This document shows, in pieces, positions 1 through 10,468 of a DNA stretch of 64,000 nucleotides (position 1 is its first letter; each line of letters opens with the position of its first letter). The position numbers and the translations under genes are program-made. The notes under the pieces are model-generated. The model was not told where the DNA came from. It did not search any database and worked only from the letters and a program-made list of their open reading frames with translations. The DNA is from Sympetrum striolatum (lineage: Eukaryota; Arthropoda; Insecta; Odonata; Libellulidae): assembly GCA_947579665.1 (NCBI GenBank), contig OX388345.1, positions 65,835,454 through 65,899,453 on the forward strand, given 5' to 3'.

Positions 1-54
1 TTATAATCAGTTTTGTGATTCATCCTATAGTGGTGCCTGTAGTAGACTCAAAAG

Positions 55-82
55 GCCAAACCAAACCAAACCAAAGGCCAAA
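55..82. repeat. CCAAA minisatellite
   Basis: Four to five imperfect copies of the pentamer CCAAA. The rest of the first 215 bases is AT-rich and shows no gene or recognisable repeat. Confidence 0.6.
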
Positions 83-216
83 CGTCACAAACAATATAAA
101 TAATGTTTGTGACTTAAAATTTAATATGATATAAATTAATCACTTATATATTTCTCAAGTTTAGATTGAATATAGAGTTCTAAAATACTGTCGTAGATAA
201 ATATTTACATCTTAGA

Positions 217-977
217 TATAGAGAAAGTCACGTGCTGGCCACACCATATTTTTCTTATGGCTTTCGACTCACTATTAGAAACATGATTTTATATAAAAAA
301 ATCTGATGTGGCCAAAACATTACTTTCTCCGTATTTATTGAAAACAGAAGCATATGCCGGTAATATATAAATAACTCCAAAACAATGAGTGTTACAGGAA
401 AATGTTTCATACAATATTTGTACTAAAGTACAATATCTATAACTCTTGTACATTATTTTACATACCTACATTGCATTCTGACAGAGATATGTATGAAAAA
501 CTTCAATTTCTGGATAAACAACAACTTCCAAGTAAGCATTATTGAAGAATAACTCCTAAGCAATCAGTGTTACGAAAAAATGTTTCATACAAAGGTTGTA
601 GTAAAGTACATTATCTACAACATTTGTTTGTAGTTGTACATACCTACATTGCATTCTTACAGAGATATTTAAGAAACGAAATTTAGTTCCGGATAAACCG
701 CAACTTCTGGTTAAGTGATATTCACAAAAAACTAATCAACTCTTGGCATTGTTAGGGGAATACTAAATATGAATTTTGAAAATGATCGGATGATCACTTT
801 TTAAGATAGAGCGCCCATAAACTTTTTTACCACAGACAGACACACAGACAGACATGTTCGAGAAAATAGCGAAAACGAGCTCTATGGGCCCCAAAACATC
901 TATTTCCGTCGAAATCTGGAGGTCGAATTGTTTTGCAAATACAATACTTTCTCTATACTACGTATAGGGAGAAAGTA
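217..977. mobile_element. non-coding repeat element with hairpin end
   Basis: No open frame. The right end is a strong hairpin: TACTTTCTCTATAC at 945-958 pairs with 962-977 across a 3-base loop, with one two-base bulge. The left end carries the same word inverted (TATAGAGAAAGT at 217-228), so the two ends form a short imperfect terminal inverted repeat. A short run of CACAGACAGA-type repeats lies at 834-855. The interior contains a tandem duplication (370-725). The layout resembles dispersed non-autonomous elements of arthropod genomes, but I cannot name the family, and no target-site duplication is clear. The exact left boundary is uncertain. Confidence 0.45.
370..725 (+). repeat. tandem duplication, 178-bp unit
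   Basis: Two diverged copies, 370-547 and 548-725. Shared landmarks keep the same order and a 178-bp offset: AATAACTCC, AAATGTTTCATACAA, CATACCTACATTGCATTCT, ACAGAGATAT and GGATAAAC. The copies differ by many substitutions and small indels, so the duplication is old or was already present in the element family. Confidence 0.75.
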
Positions 978-2295
978 AAAATTAACTGAATAAAGAAATC
1001 CATTTAAAATAAGAAACCATTTAAAAATATTACTAATCCTCAATAGGATATCAAATTCAATTTTTTGTCTGTTAATACCTTTTATTTTCCAGTTCTTATG
1101 CTATAAAATGTCTCATTATATAAGAGATTTTGCTCAATCATGTGTGTAGTACATACGAGAACTCTAGCTTAATAATTTAGCCTAGCCAAGATAGTTTGAA
1201 GTGAAATGTTTCTATAGACGATCAAAAATGTGATCTGATACCGGAAAATGGCTGTATATTTCAGACTAAATGTTTTGGAGAGTTTCATTCGAGCTCGAAC
1301 AAAATCTTTATTATAACCTTCTACGAAGATGACTTGACTTTTTTTAGCCGCCAGCGGTTCGATAAAAAATGTGGATTTTGGAAAACGGGAGGAAATATTC
1401 TCATTTCCTTTGATATGATTGCAAAAAAATAACGGATTTATGACGATTTAAAAGAATTCTCCGAGTTCTCAGGCCCTGGTAACTCCATAATAACGGAATT
1501 TTAACGCGTATTATGGCTACTACACGTGAATTTTACAACGTAGTCATAAAAATATATGCACGAAGATATTATTATGATTTTTCATTCAATTTTGCATGTT
1601 TCGATATAAGTAATATTATTTATTAGTTCAGTGCATGATTTTTAAGTTAGGCATTTAGAACTCGCTATAATTTCGTTTCATTTAGTAGTATTTCGTTTCG
1701 TTTAGATTTAGATATCTATATTCCCCGCAAGCCGCCAGTTTTTTAGGGTAGAATGTTAAGCAATACCAACGTCCTTACCCAATTTACCCTGTTAGTTTCT
1801 CTAATAGACTGCGAAAACAACAGCCAAAAGTCATTATCAGTTTCAGCGATTACTTCCTTTTAACTTTTTTTCAGTGCTTCTCGGAGATTGCGTTCGTTAT
1901 TTACTGGAGCTGCAATGTCATTTAATACGTCTACAAATTCTGAACCGGTGAATTTTTCAGAAAGCTTCCGTAGGTAAGCTCAGTTCTTCTCAACTTGAGT
2001 TAATTCCACCCGAGGAACTATCATAGCCGTCGAACCTGAATTTTCCTCTAACGAAATGAACTGCTCTAAAATGTCTAGTGGAAGTTACTAAATGTTATGT
2101 ACGAGTATTTGATCTATTTAGTATGGCTACCTTCCACAAAGTTGAGCTTGACCATATTAGATTTATTCGAGCTGCTCAACGTTGAACTATCTCTAAATCC
2201 GTCATGGGATTAAACATACTTCATGTGGATCCCAAATCGCGCAGCAGTACTGGAGACCAAGAGACCCCATCATTACGGAGTAGTAGCAATAATGA
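978..2295. other. AT-rich stretch, no gene seen
   Basis: No frame with coding character, no splice-flanked exon and no repeat I recognise. All frames are closed by frequent stops. Confidence 0.5.
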
Positions 2296-2508
2296 TTTTA
2301 TTTTTCACCGAGCAAAACTTTCGGTAATACAATTTGGAAGGCATCTAAGGATCGCGAGTGGGTTTATGAATTTTTAAATCTAGCCACATGTATTGTAAGA
2401 AACTTGAATTTGGAAGAAGAGATAATAGTAGTTAGAAAACTAGCTCCACTTTATTACCTCTATCGGAAAAAATCGAACGTGTGGCAGAAAGATTTGGTAG
2501 GAGTTTAA
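2296..2508 (+). pseudogene. possible decayed coding fragment
   Basis: A 70-codon stretch open between stops with protein-like composition: a segment with KDREWVYEFLNLA, a following charged amphipathic helix (EEEIIVVRKL) and a basic end. It has no plausible start, no clean splice sites and no long extension on either side. Its texture suggests a piece of an old retroelement or a lost exon, but I do not recognise a family and chance cannot be excluded. Confidence 0.15.
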
Positions 2509-4960
2509 TGATTCATAAAAAGAGGCATAAATGGCTCGCCTCTCGAAATATTCATCCGAGAAGGTCTTTTAATGTTCCTAAGTTTACACCCCGTTGTTCT
2601 TTTACTAATATGATTGAGGAGCCAACCTTATCTTCCCCATTTCAAAGCCATTTCCTTGGACATATCCCATCCCTCGATTCTTTTAAAAACCCGATAAACT
2701 TAGTGGAGAGAAGTTTTTCTCCGGCGCATTTTTTCCACTCAGTAGCCATAGCTACTCGTCTGGCTGTCCGGCCGCCATTTTCTCTCGCGTCAAAACTGCC
2801 AGGAAAAAATCGCTCGCAATAACCTTTTCAGTTGACATACATTGCAGCATTTCACGTCCCCTTCCCTCAGAAAGTCCTTTTCCCTTTTTATCCTGCGTTT
2901 TATCGCGTCGTTCCCAAAAAGAAAAGGGGAGAGTGTCTTGGCATCGAGGCGAAAATGTGAGCACAGTTGTGTAGCCCGGATATTACGGCGGATCCTTTAC
3001 TCCTTCGGGAGGAAACACTTAAACCCCCTTAATATATTTTATGTCATTTTTGTCGTTTTTCTGGACAATATGTCCAGTCCGGCTCTTTTCCTCTCGGATC
3101 TCTTCCATTTTTTCTCATTCTTTATCAAGTACTCCTCTAAAAAGACGAGACTCAATTACATGATCTCTCTTTTCAGTTTAATCCACCCTCATTGTTTATT
3201 TTGTGTTTAACTAAAAAGCAAAATCTCCATCTCCGCTATCTGTGAATTTCTATACATTTTCATAAGTTGGTAAGAGATATTAATATCCGCTTCATAGATC
3301 ACAATATGAATTTTTGCCAAGTACTGAATGGATACATTTCCTCTTGTGGTAATAGATAGGCCCATGAAGGAAGGAAAACAGCTTTCTTGGATTAGATTAT
3401 GGTGTGGGAATGAACATTAAATCGGTTTCCTGCTATTCCCTTATCACGTTAAGGTATAGCTGACGGCGAATTGGGAATTTATCTAGTGCGTCAGTAAACC
3501 TCACGCACCAGTACTGTTTTCTGAACTATTTTACGCAAATTAAATACATAAATCTTTGCTCTAAATGGTGAATTCATCTGTACAGTTCTGTTACGTTGTA
3601 CTAAACAAAACAGATTCAGTGGATCTCTGTACATGGGCTGGATAAGTAAAGATCTTATTTTTGATTTCATTTTTTATATAACATTTCCATCAAATAGTTT
3701 TCCACTTGTGACGTATTTGTTTTAATAATACTTATTATTAAATTTAAGTACTTCACAATAATTAAGATAGAACTGAATGGAGTCAATGATAATCCTTGCA
3801 TTTGTTAGTAAGAGTACTTTTTCGCTCTTGAGGAACCTCTGAAATAATATCCATGTTTATAAGAACCCTAGGGAAATCCCAAATTATCATAAATCGTCAT
3901 AGTACCTCACTTTTTCATTATTTTATGATATAGATCCAGCAATAGCCCGAATTTATAACTTTGTTTACATCTTATTCAATTTAGTCTATCACCATTCTTC
4001 TTTAACATTTCGCGAAATTCCGAGATACAAGGGAACCCTGGTTAAAAATTTTACCTCTAAACTCTGAGTATTAAGTCTATAATGGGTGAACTAATATAGT
4101 AATTCCTCCCATTGTAATTCATGCCCACGCATGATTTCAACTGAAAATTATCCAAGACAATAGTATTTATTTCTGAACCCTTTCTAGGAGAGGCTACTGT
4201 TCTTTATGTAGATCTTGTTGTATTTCAAAAAATGAAAAATCTTGGTATCTTCCACAGAGATTTATTAAAACACGACCGGTTTCTTGTTGTATATGTATAT
4301 ATACAATTCGCAGTATATTTTTAATTTCTCTGCATAGGTTAGATAAAAGCTATAACCAATCATATCTGGAGTAAATTACCATAAAATAAGCACAAAATGC
4401 GAAAGCTTTCAATGAAAGAGTTTACTTAAAATTAAAAACATATAACGGAGACGACAGTATTATATTTCACTAGGCAATGTATTCAAAATTATTTCTCAGG
4501 ATGTAATTTTTTATTGTGCTGTAAATTGTGCATCATTGTTTCTCCTGTTAGCGTAGGAAATGCAAGATTTAATTAGGTATAATGTATATATGCGCCATCA
4601 ATCGATTTCATTCAGTATAACGTTATAACCAGAGTTACCCACTTAATGGTGTTCTTAGAAATGTATATTTATTGCGAAATGGCGGCATTTTTACTCAATA
4701 AACATCTAGGGAATGATAATGATTTGAGAAATATAAGCACCTATTTCAGATTCTTTTCACGAAAACATCTTCAATCGCGAAAATGTTGGCTTACGTTTAG
4801 TTTTGGTTTATATCTTAATAGAATTACATATATACATCGGATTTCGTGGATGAACATCTTGATTCCAACTCAGAGCTTGATTTAAACGCCGTTAATTGAT
4901 GGGCTTACGACTCGAGCACAATAAATTATTTGAGTTACGCAAAAAGTGGTCGCAGTGTTG
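2509..4960. other. no gene seen
   Basis: Holds pyrimidine-rich patches (2560-3200) whose open frames have a Ser/Phe/Leu-rich composition expected from T+C-rich DNA, followed by AT-rich DNA. No domain, splice-bounded exon or repeat was recognised. Confidence 0.45.
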
Positions 4961-5650
4961 GTAAGCAATTCTTCTAGCTGAACATCTTTCTTATCCAGGT
5001 CTTCTCATCTATCTTTTCACGCCCTGCTCTCATCAGACCTCCCACTCCCCCCACACCCCTCTGCTCCTCCCTTCCGCACCCTGCTCCACACCCCTTTTCT
5101 TCCTTCCTCGCCCACTCTCCCTCCGCATATCCCACACTCTCTCCCGCTAAGAGCAATGGCCTCTCAGGGAATCGATCGAAGTTCCAGGATGTCCATCGGT
5201 CAGTGTCAGCCATAAGCGGAGTCGTTAGTTCACCAAGTGGACGTCAGGGGGTGGGGTAAAGATGAGGGAGGTGGGCGAAAAGAATGGTGGGCGGGAGTGT
5301 CTGGCGGGGGTGCGATTTTGGCGTCGTCCGGAGCGAGTAAACTTATACGTCTGAAAAGTTGAAAATGTCGCGCTATCCATCACGCGGCAGTGGCGAGCTC
5401 TTTCCTAACACATGGTGGCTCTTACGCAGAGGAAATATTGAAGAGTTTCGGACCGCATCGAAATCCATTTCCACCTTCTCTCGGTTCATTGAATGTCTTG
5501 AGTGCGTTTTGTTGCGTGGCGGAGTGGGTGAAGAGATGGCAGTCCTTATGTTTTGACCGCGTGTCGAGTCCATGCCATTTGGTTGCATGTGCAGCGGCCG
5601 TCGAAGCAGTATGGGTTGCTTTTTTCTGGAAGAGATTTAAGCATTAACTG
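4961..5650. other. GC-richer island with CT tract
   Basis: A T+C-rich tract (4986-5160) is followed by G-rich, CpG-containing sequence (5220-5600), clearly richer in G+C than its surroundings. Open frames occur on both strands, including a - strand frame starting with ATG at 5213, but they have low-complexity composition and no domain. It could be a promoter or first exon region of an unseen gene; there is no TATA box or convincing splice site to show this. Confidence 0.25.
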
Positions 5651-6814
5651 CGCACATAATGAAACGCATAATGCCCTTTTGCATTCAGCAATCATGTCCT
5701 TCTGTTTAATTTCCATGTTTATCGCTCTTAGCTTGAGACCTTTTATTTTTTTTATATCTTGGCTAAGTGATACATATTTCGCGTCCATTTTCTATGTTTT
5801 CCTTCCTAGCTTGAGCCCTTTCCATTTTGTTGACGTCTTGGCTAAATTACACATTCTTCGCCTACTTTGCATAAATATCTTAAAATGTTCTCCTTCTATA
5901 AGTAAATACTGATTATTATCGTCGAAGTGCCATGGTTACGTCGCTGGAATTTACTCCAAGCTAATTGATTTGAGTTTACGTGAAAGTAACACACACTAAA
6001 TTGTTTCGATATAGAGCAAAATGAAATATATTTTGAATGTATGTATCAATTTCTGGAGTTGATGCTTTCGGCGTGATTACATTGAAAAGTTTTACTATGA
6101 ATAAGGAATTATTGCTAAATCCATCCAAAGCAGAATTAAGGAGTAATTTCTTGTTACTAAGCGGTATTTGCCATACCCATCAAAACAGTTTTTTCTTTCA
6201 CAATACTTCAAATGCTTGTTGATCCCGATTCCAGAAGCTATAACAACATCTTTCTTCAATTGTTTCTTTATTATCCAACTATACATCGTATTATTCTTTC
6301 GTAAATGATGGATTAAAAAAAATCTATTGGCGGAAAATCCAGCTGTAACCTCTAGTAAATAGAGGCATACGCATAAATATGATGTAACAGTCGTGGGGAA
6401 CTTCATGCACACTAATACTAAGAGGTTATTCGAAATAAGGGTGATTTCAAAGAATATGAGGAAATATTTTTCGAAATTACAATCATTACTGACTCAATAC
6501 GTTATCACCTTGAAAGTCAACGATGTGATAATTTAGCTCTAATCAGTCTCGTAAACACGATTTCACAATCATTTACTTCAGCCACATATTAACTTTATTG
6601 CACCCATTTCATGACTTTGCATTTCTCCTGTTTTAATCCATTACATAAGATTTCTGATAATAATGGAAAATAAGAAGTACGTCTTTGAATTATTTTTAAT
6701 AAGTAAGATGTCTCGGAGATTGTGGAATTTATCTATAAAATGGAGGTACGATGGTGGGTGGATAATTGTTGAGTTCACTCTGTGAAAAATAATTTTTAGT
6801 TCCACATGTCTACA
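5651..6814. other. no gene seen
   Basis: AT-rich; short frames only, no recognised motif or repeat. Confidence 0.45.
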
Positions 6815-6816
6815 TA

Positions 6817-6843
6817 AGGTAATTCAGGGTGAGATGCCCCACC
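6817..6843 (+). repeat. left terminal inverted repeat of outer element
   Basis: Pairs with 11486-11512, three mismatches in 27. Directly followed by a second copy of the GGGAGAGATGCCCC word at 6844-6857. Confidence 0.75.
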
Positions 6844-7079
6844 GGGAGAGATGCCCCAGTCGTAGTATTTTTAAGGGAAATCGCAAGATTGCTCTACTGA
6901 CGGTATTTTCAGTAGTTGGAATGCACTTGTCTATCCGCAAGAGTTTCATGACAATTTATTTACGCAGTTTTATAACATACGAGTAAAATGTAGCTTGCAT
7001 ACTGCAAGCAGATCGGGAATATTATTTTTATATCGGCATCATAACGGGACGGTCCTCAAAAAAAAAAAGGATTGAAAAT

Positions 7080-8030
7080 ATTCTTATAATTCGCTGCAAT
7101 TTCAGCGTCTGGCATCGAACCCGGGTCTTCCTTGTGAACTTACTAAGCGACACAATAGAAGATCACTATCTCTAACTATGTATGAAAATTCAAGCAAAAA
7201 TATTGGCTACAACTGCCTCAAACAACGTTCTACTTTTCACGAATGTAAATGGCTCTCTGGATTCGAACCAAGGACGATTGTGGAAATCTAGAACATGTTC
7301 CTGAAATGTATTTATGATCTCTATCTGTATGCCGAATTTCAAGATTCTATATTATAGGGAAAAGGTTAAAAACAATTCTTAAAAATCATATCATTTACTG
7401 ATTGTATAGACGCCTGGTGTCGAACCCAGAACACATTGGAAGCTGTGAATGCACAGTTTGATTTGTAAGGATTTGATCTTATTTTGTGTATAGTTAAAAG
7501 TCGATATCATGCCGGGAAGTACCTTAAACTTTTTCTGTTATCTCCATAAGAAATGCATTGAGGAGTGCAAATGGCCCTATAGGATCGAACCAAGGACCAT
7601 CAGCGAATATGTAAAATTGAATTATGAAATATATTTATGATATCTAACCCCATGCCGAATTTTAAGTTTCCATGCCATCGGGAAGAGGTCGAAAAAAATT
7701 CATAAAAATCGCCATAATGCATTTTAAACGGCCGATATTTGCCCTGACCTAGCATCGAACCATGGACAATATTCGAAGATGTCTTTTTGATTTTCGTTGG
7801 ATATGCACGGCTTCTAGCGATCCCTTGAATTTCAACTCTCTACTTTTCCGGGAAGTGCCTCAAAAAATTTTTCGAAAATCCCCACCATGTATTCTTATGG
7901 AGAAAATCGCTACTTTGGGGCCTTCTGGAATCGAACCTATGACACTGAGGTTCAAAATCTTATTTTTTTTGGTGGTTACACGTAATGGCCAATACGTCGT
8001 AAAAATTTCATGTCAATGACGCTTGTGGTT
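7080..8030. repeat. diverged tandem array, about 150-176-bp half-units
   Basis: Six copies of the word TCGAACC occur at 7115, 7263, 7420, 7585, 7755 and 7931, spaced 148, 157, 165, 170 and 176 bp. Odd and even half-units resemble each other more than their neighbours, giving about three copies of a 320-bp unit. The even units begin GGCTCTCTGG or a variant before the word, and share ATGCCGAATTT and CCGGGAAG further on. On the - strand the word reads GGTTCGA; at 7259-7269 and 7927-7937 it is a full match to the Pol III B box GGTTCGANTCC. No coding frame is credible here. Confidence 0.65.
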
Positions 8031-8049
8031 TAGCCTGTGAATTTGTATC

Positions 8050-8092
8050 CTCTCTATCTATCTATCGATCTATCTATCTATATAGATACATG
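8050..8092. repeat. CTAT microsatellite
   Basis: About nine units of CTAT with one CGAT interruption, just before the Tigger insertion point. Confidence 0.85.
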
Positions 8093-8114
8093 AATGAATC
8101 CGGAGAAGCATCTA

Positions 8115-8135
8115 CAGTAAAACCTCGATAACACG
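8115..8135 (+). repeat. Tigger left terminal inverted repeat
   Basis: Begins CAGTAAAACCTCG; 19 of 21 positions match the right end. Confidence 0.9.
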
Positions 8136-8216
8136 TACTCGTTTAACACGAACCTCTCGATAACGCGAACAGTATCACGGTCCCGGCAGGAATGTATAGT
8201 GTCTTACGGGGTTTTG

Positions 8217-8229
8217 TTCGTTTAACACG
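8217..8229 (+). promoter_or_regulatory. CENP-B-box-like core, left subterminal
   Basis: TTCGTTTAACACG fits the core TTCGNNNNANNCG of the mammalian CENP-B box. CENP-B is a domesticated pogo-type transposase, so a related recognition site inside a Tigger end is reasonable. A near copy with one mismatch lies at 8139-8151. Binding is inferred, not shown. Confidence 0.35.
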
Positions 8230-8514
8230 AATTTCGGTTATGACGAATTTCGAACAGTTTCCTCCACCCCTTGAATCATATAGCTCGCTTAAGGCGAACT
8301 GCCTGGCAGAAATAGAACCATGGCTGGGAGGAAAATATGTTGCCTTGGTCCATCGTTTTGAAACGATAACCCAAGACTATGTAAGGCATTCAATACAATG
8401 TAAGACACCCAAGAAAATGCAAGGGATGCAATGAGATAGTAAAAATGGTAGGCAAGGAGTGAGTCAGGGAGGTAAGTTTGGATTTTCTTAGTCTTCTCGT
8501 GTCGACGACGGTGA

Positions 8515-10157
8515 GTGATACTGAGCAACTGTAACTACAGGAAAAAAATTTCCTTTTGCAATGAGCAAACGAAATCAAATGATATAGATCTTCAAACGAA
8601 GCTTGAAATATTAAGTGAGGTGGAACGCGGAGCACGGACGAAAACTCAGATTGCCCATGATTTTGGTATTCAAAAATCTACATTGTCAACGATAATCAAA
8701 AATCGCGAAAAAATTGACGAAGCGGCTGCATCAGTAGGTGTTTAGCTGAAAGGAAAGTGCAAGCGTGGATCACATTTTAAGGACCTCGAAGAGGAATTAA
8801 TGGAATGGTTTAATCACGTCCGAGCAGCAGACGTGCCAATAAGTGGACCCGTTATACAGCAAAAGGCATTGTCAATTGCATCCAGCTTGGGAATGAACGA
8901 CTTTAAGTGCTCCAGTGGCTGGCTGTGGCGATTCCAAAAACGCCATGGAATCTCTTCACAAGTGATATGTGGGGAAGCAAATAAAGTGAACGAAGGAAGT
9001 GTCAATGAGCGGCTGGCTGATTTTAAACTTCTTCGAGAAAAGTACTCTCATCGAGACGTTTTTAACATGGACGAAGCGGGTGTATTTTATAACCTCTTGC
9101 CAAGCCGCACTCTGAGCATAAGGGAGAGAAATGCCATGGAGGCAGTCACAGTATGCAGCGATTGACCGTTGTTCTCACTTGCAATTCGGACGGAAGCGAG
9201 TTGTTACGAGGGTGGTTGATTGGAAAATCAAAGAGCCCCTGATGCTTCAAGCACATTGATCTTTCAAAACTGCTCTGCGATTACACCCACCACAAGAAGG
9301 CATGGATTGACGGCACTGCATTTCGTGAATGGCTCGTGCGATTTAATATACGTATGGCTGCTCAGAATCGTCATGTATTACTCACGATGGACAACTGCGC
9401 TGTCCACAACCTAGGAAAAATGGAGTTGACTAACGTCAAGGTTTGGTTTTTTCCGCCACATAACCAGTCGTTTGCAGCCCTTAGATCAGGGAATCATCGC
9501 TCTACTGATGAGAGATTACCGGACTCAGTTGGTACGAGCAGCGATTCTCGCAGCGGAAGGAAGTGGTAAATTAAGTTGGACTGTTTTGGATGCTGTAAGA
9601 GCGATTGGAGCAGTTTGGGAATCTGTTTCTGCAAAGCATATAAAAAGTTTCTTCGATAAGGCTTGAACCCATAGTGATGTCGATTGTGCTGTTGGACAAG
9701 GAGCGGCTACTGAAAAGGACACATCTGAGGAATGGGAGCTTTTACAAACACTTTTGTCGACAAAGGTATAAGGTGAGAGTATCTCCGCAGTTTGAGCGTT
9801 GATTGTGTCGTCTTCAAAACAGTTTTAAATTGAGTTTTCGCTTAAAATTTCCAGGTTGAGTTAACGTTTGAAGAATATTTGGTGTTTGACAATGATCTGT
9901 CCGTATGCTCCTTTCCTGACGAGGAAGTAAACGGGAATAGCGAAGAATCATCTTCGGATGAAAGTGAGGAGGAGTCGCTTGAGCCACCCACCCTTGGAGA
10001 ACGGCTCTAAATATGCTCCAACGATATGCAGCAACGGCAAATGTTTAGGACCTTTTCCGATAACTTGGATCGGATTAGACTTGACTGCATGAACCATTTG
10101 CACCCTACTCTTAGGCAAAAGAATTTACATGATTTCTTTAAACCTAATAAAAGTTAA
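8515..10157 (+). pseudogene. Tigger/pogo transposase pseudogene
   Basis: The product would cut and rejoin the element through its terminal repeats. Visible order: an N-terminal psq-type helix-turn-helix (about 8584-8730, with LQTKLEILSEVERG); a CENP-B-type second helix-turn-helix (8785-8955, ending WLWRFQKRHGI); and the DDE_1 catalytic domain with the first Asp in FNMDEAGVF (about 9060), the second in LLTMDNCAVH (about 9385) and the third in QPLDQGII (about 9476). An acidic tail (EESSSDESEEES) and a C-terminal QKNLHDFF follow. Lesions: stop TAG at 8743, a frameshift near 9108-9122, stop TGA at 9240, a frameshift near 9455-9468, stop TGA at 9664 and stop TAA at 10008. The original start is probably the ATG at 8561, one base out of the present frame. 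An 89-bp intron (9766-9854) restores the frame near the end. Confidence 0.9.
9766..9854 (+). other. probable intron in transposase gene
   Basis: The sequence reads AAG|GTATAAGG at the 5' side and TTTCCAG|GTT at the 3' side. Removing the 89 bases joins LSTK to VELTFEEYL in frame and leads straight into the acidic tail. Read through, the intron holds an immediate in-frame stop. Its length is not a multiple of three, so the frame of the downstream exon needs its removal. Confidence 0.6.
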
Positions 10158-10393
10158 AATTTTGACTTTGAAGACTGGTTATTTTTTTGTTTATGTAATG
10201 CCTGACTGTGATGTAAAATAACATTTTTTACGAATTTATTATGTTTATCGCAAAAATTGAACGACGGAATATATTTACCTTCCAATTGGTAAAGAAATAC
10301 TTAATAGAGATTTTTGTGATAGTTACTTATACATCCACACAATAATAAACGCCAGTATATCAGCAATTATATTCGCACTTTTTTCTCGCGATA

Positions 10394-10406
10394 CGGTTAA
10401 CACGAA
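10394..10406 (-). promoter_or_regulatory. CENP-B-box-like core, right subterminal
   Basis: On the - strand it reads TTCGTGTTAACCG, again fitting TTCGNNNNANNCG. It lies 62 bp from the right end; the left copy lies 102 bp from the left end, in inverted orientation. Confidence 0.35.
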
Positions 10407-10447
10407 TTTTTACTTAACGCGAACACTTTGCCCGGTCCCTTGAGATT

Positions 10448-10468
10448 CGTGTTAGCGAGGGTTTACTG
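10448..10468 (-). repeat. Tigger right terminal inverted repeat
   Basis: Reverse complement begins CAGTAAACCCTCG; followed by the TA target duplication at 10469-10470. Confidence 0.9.

Larger units (their letters stand above)
8115..10468 (+). mobile_element. Tigger/pogo-type DNA transposon, 2354 bp
   Basis: The left end CAGTAAAACCTCGATAACACG (8115-8135, written here in two parts: CAGTAAAACCTCG then ATAACACG) is matched by the reverse complement of 10448-10468 with two mismatches in 21 bp. The element is flanked by TA on both sides (8113-8114 and 10469-10470), as expected of the pogo branch of the Tc1/mariner superfamily. CAGT ends and a CENP-B-like transposase are hallmarks of Tigger. The subterminal DNA repeats variants of TTTAACACGAA (8139-8235 and 10390-10425). 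The element sits inside the outer element 6817-11512 and is therefore younger than it. Multiple gene lesions make it inactive. Confidence 0.93.

Noticed and set aside
2481..3210. Two overlapping + strand open frames of 113 and 122 codons
   Set aside because: Composition follows T+C-rich DNA (Ser, Phe, Leu, Pro); no domain or splice bounds.
4974..5213. - strand frame starting MADTDRW
   Set aside because: Gly/Glu/Arg-rich low complexity that comes from the CT tract on the other strand; no partner exon.
7115..7937. CRISPR-like regular repeats
   Set aside because: The shared word is only 7-11 bp, units are 150-176 bp and diverged, and the DNA is clearly eukaryotic.
7762..8019. 85-codon open frame
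   Set aside because: Lies within the tandem array; the matching frame is closed in the sister units.
8192..8434. 80-codon frame at the left end of Tigger
   Set aside because: Lies in the subterminal repeats before the transposase start and shows no HTH or known motif.
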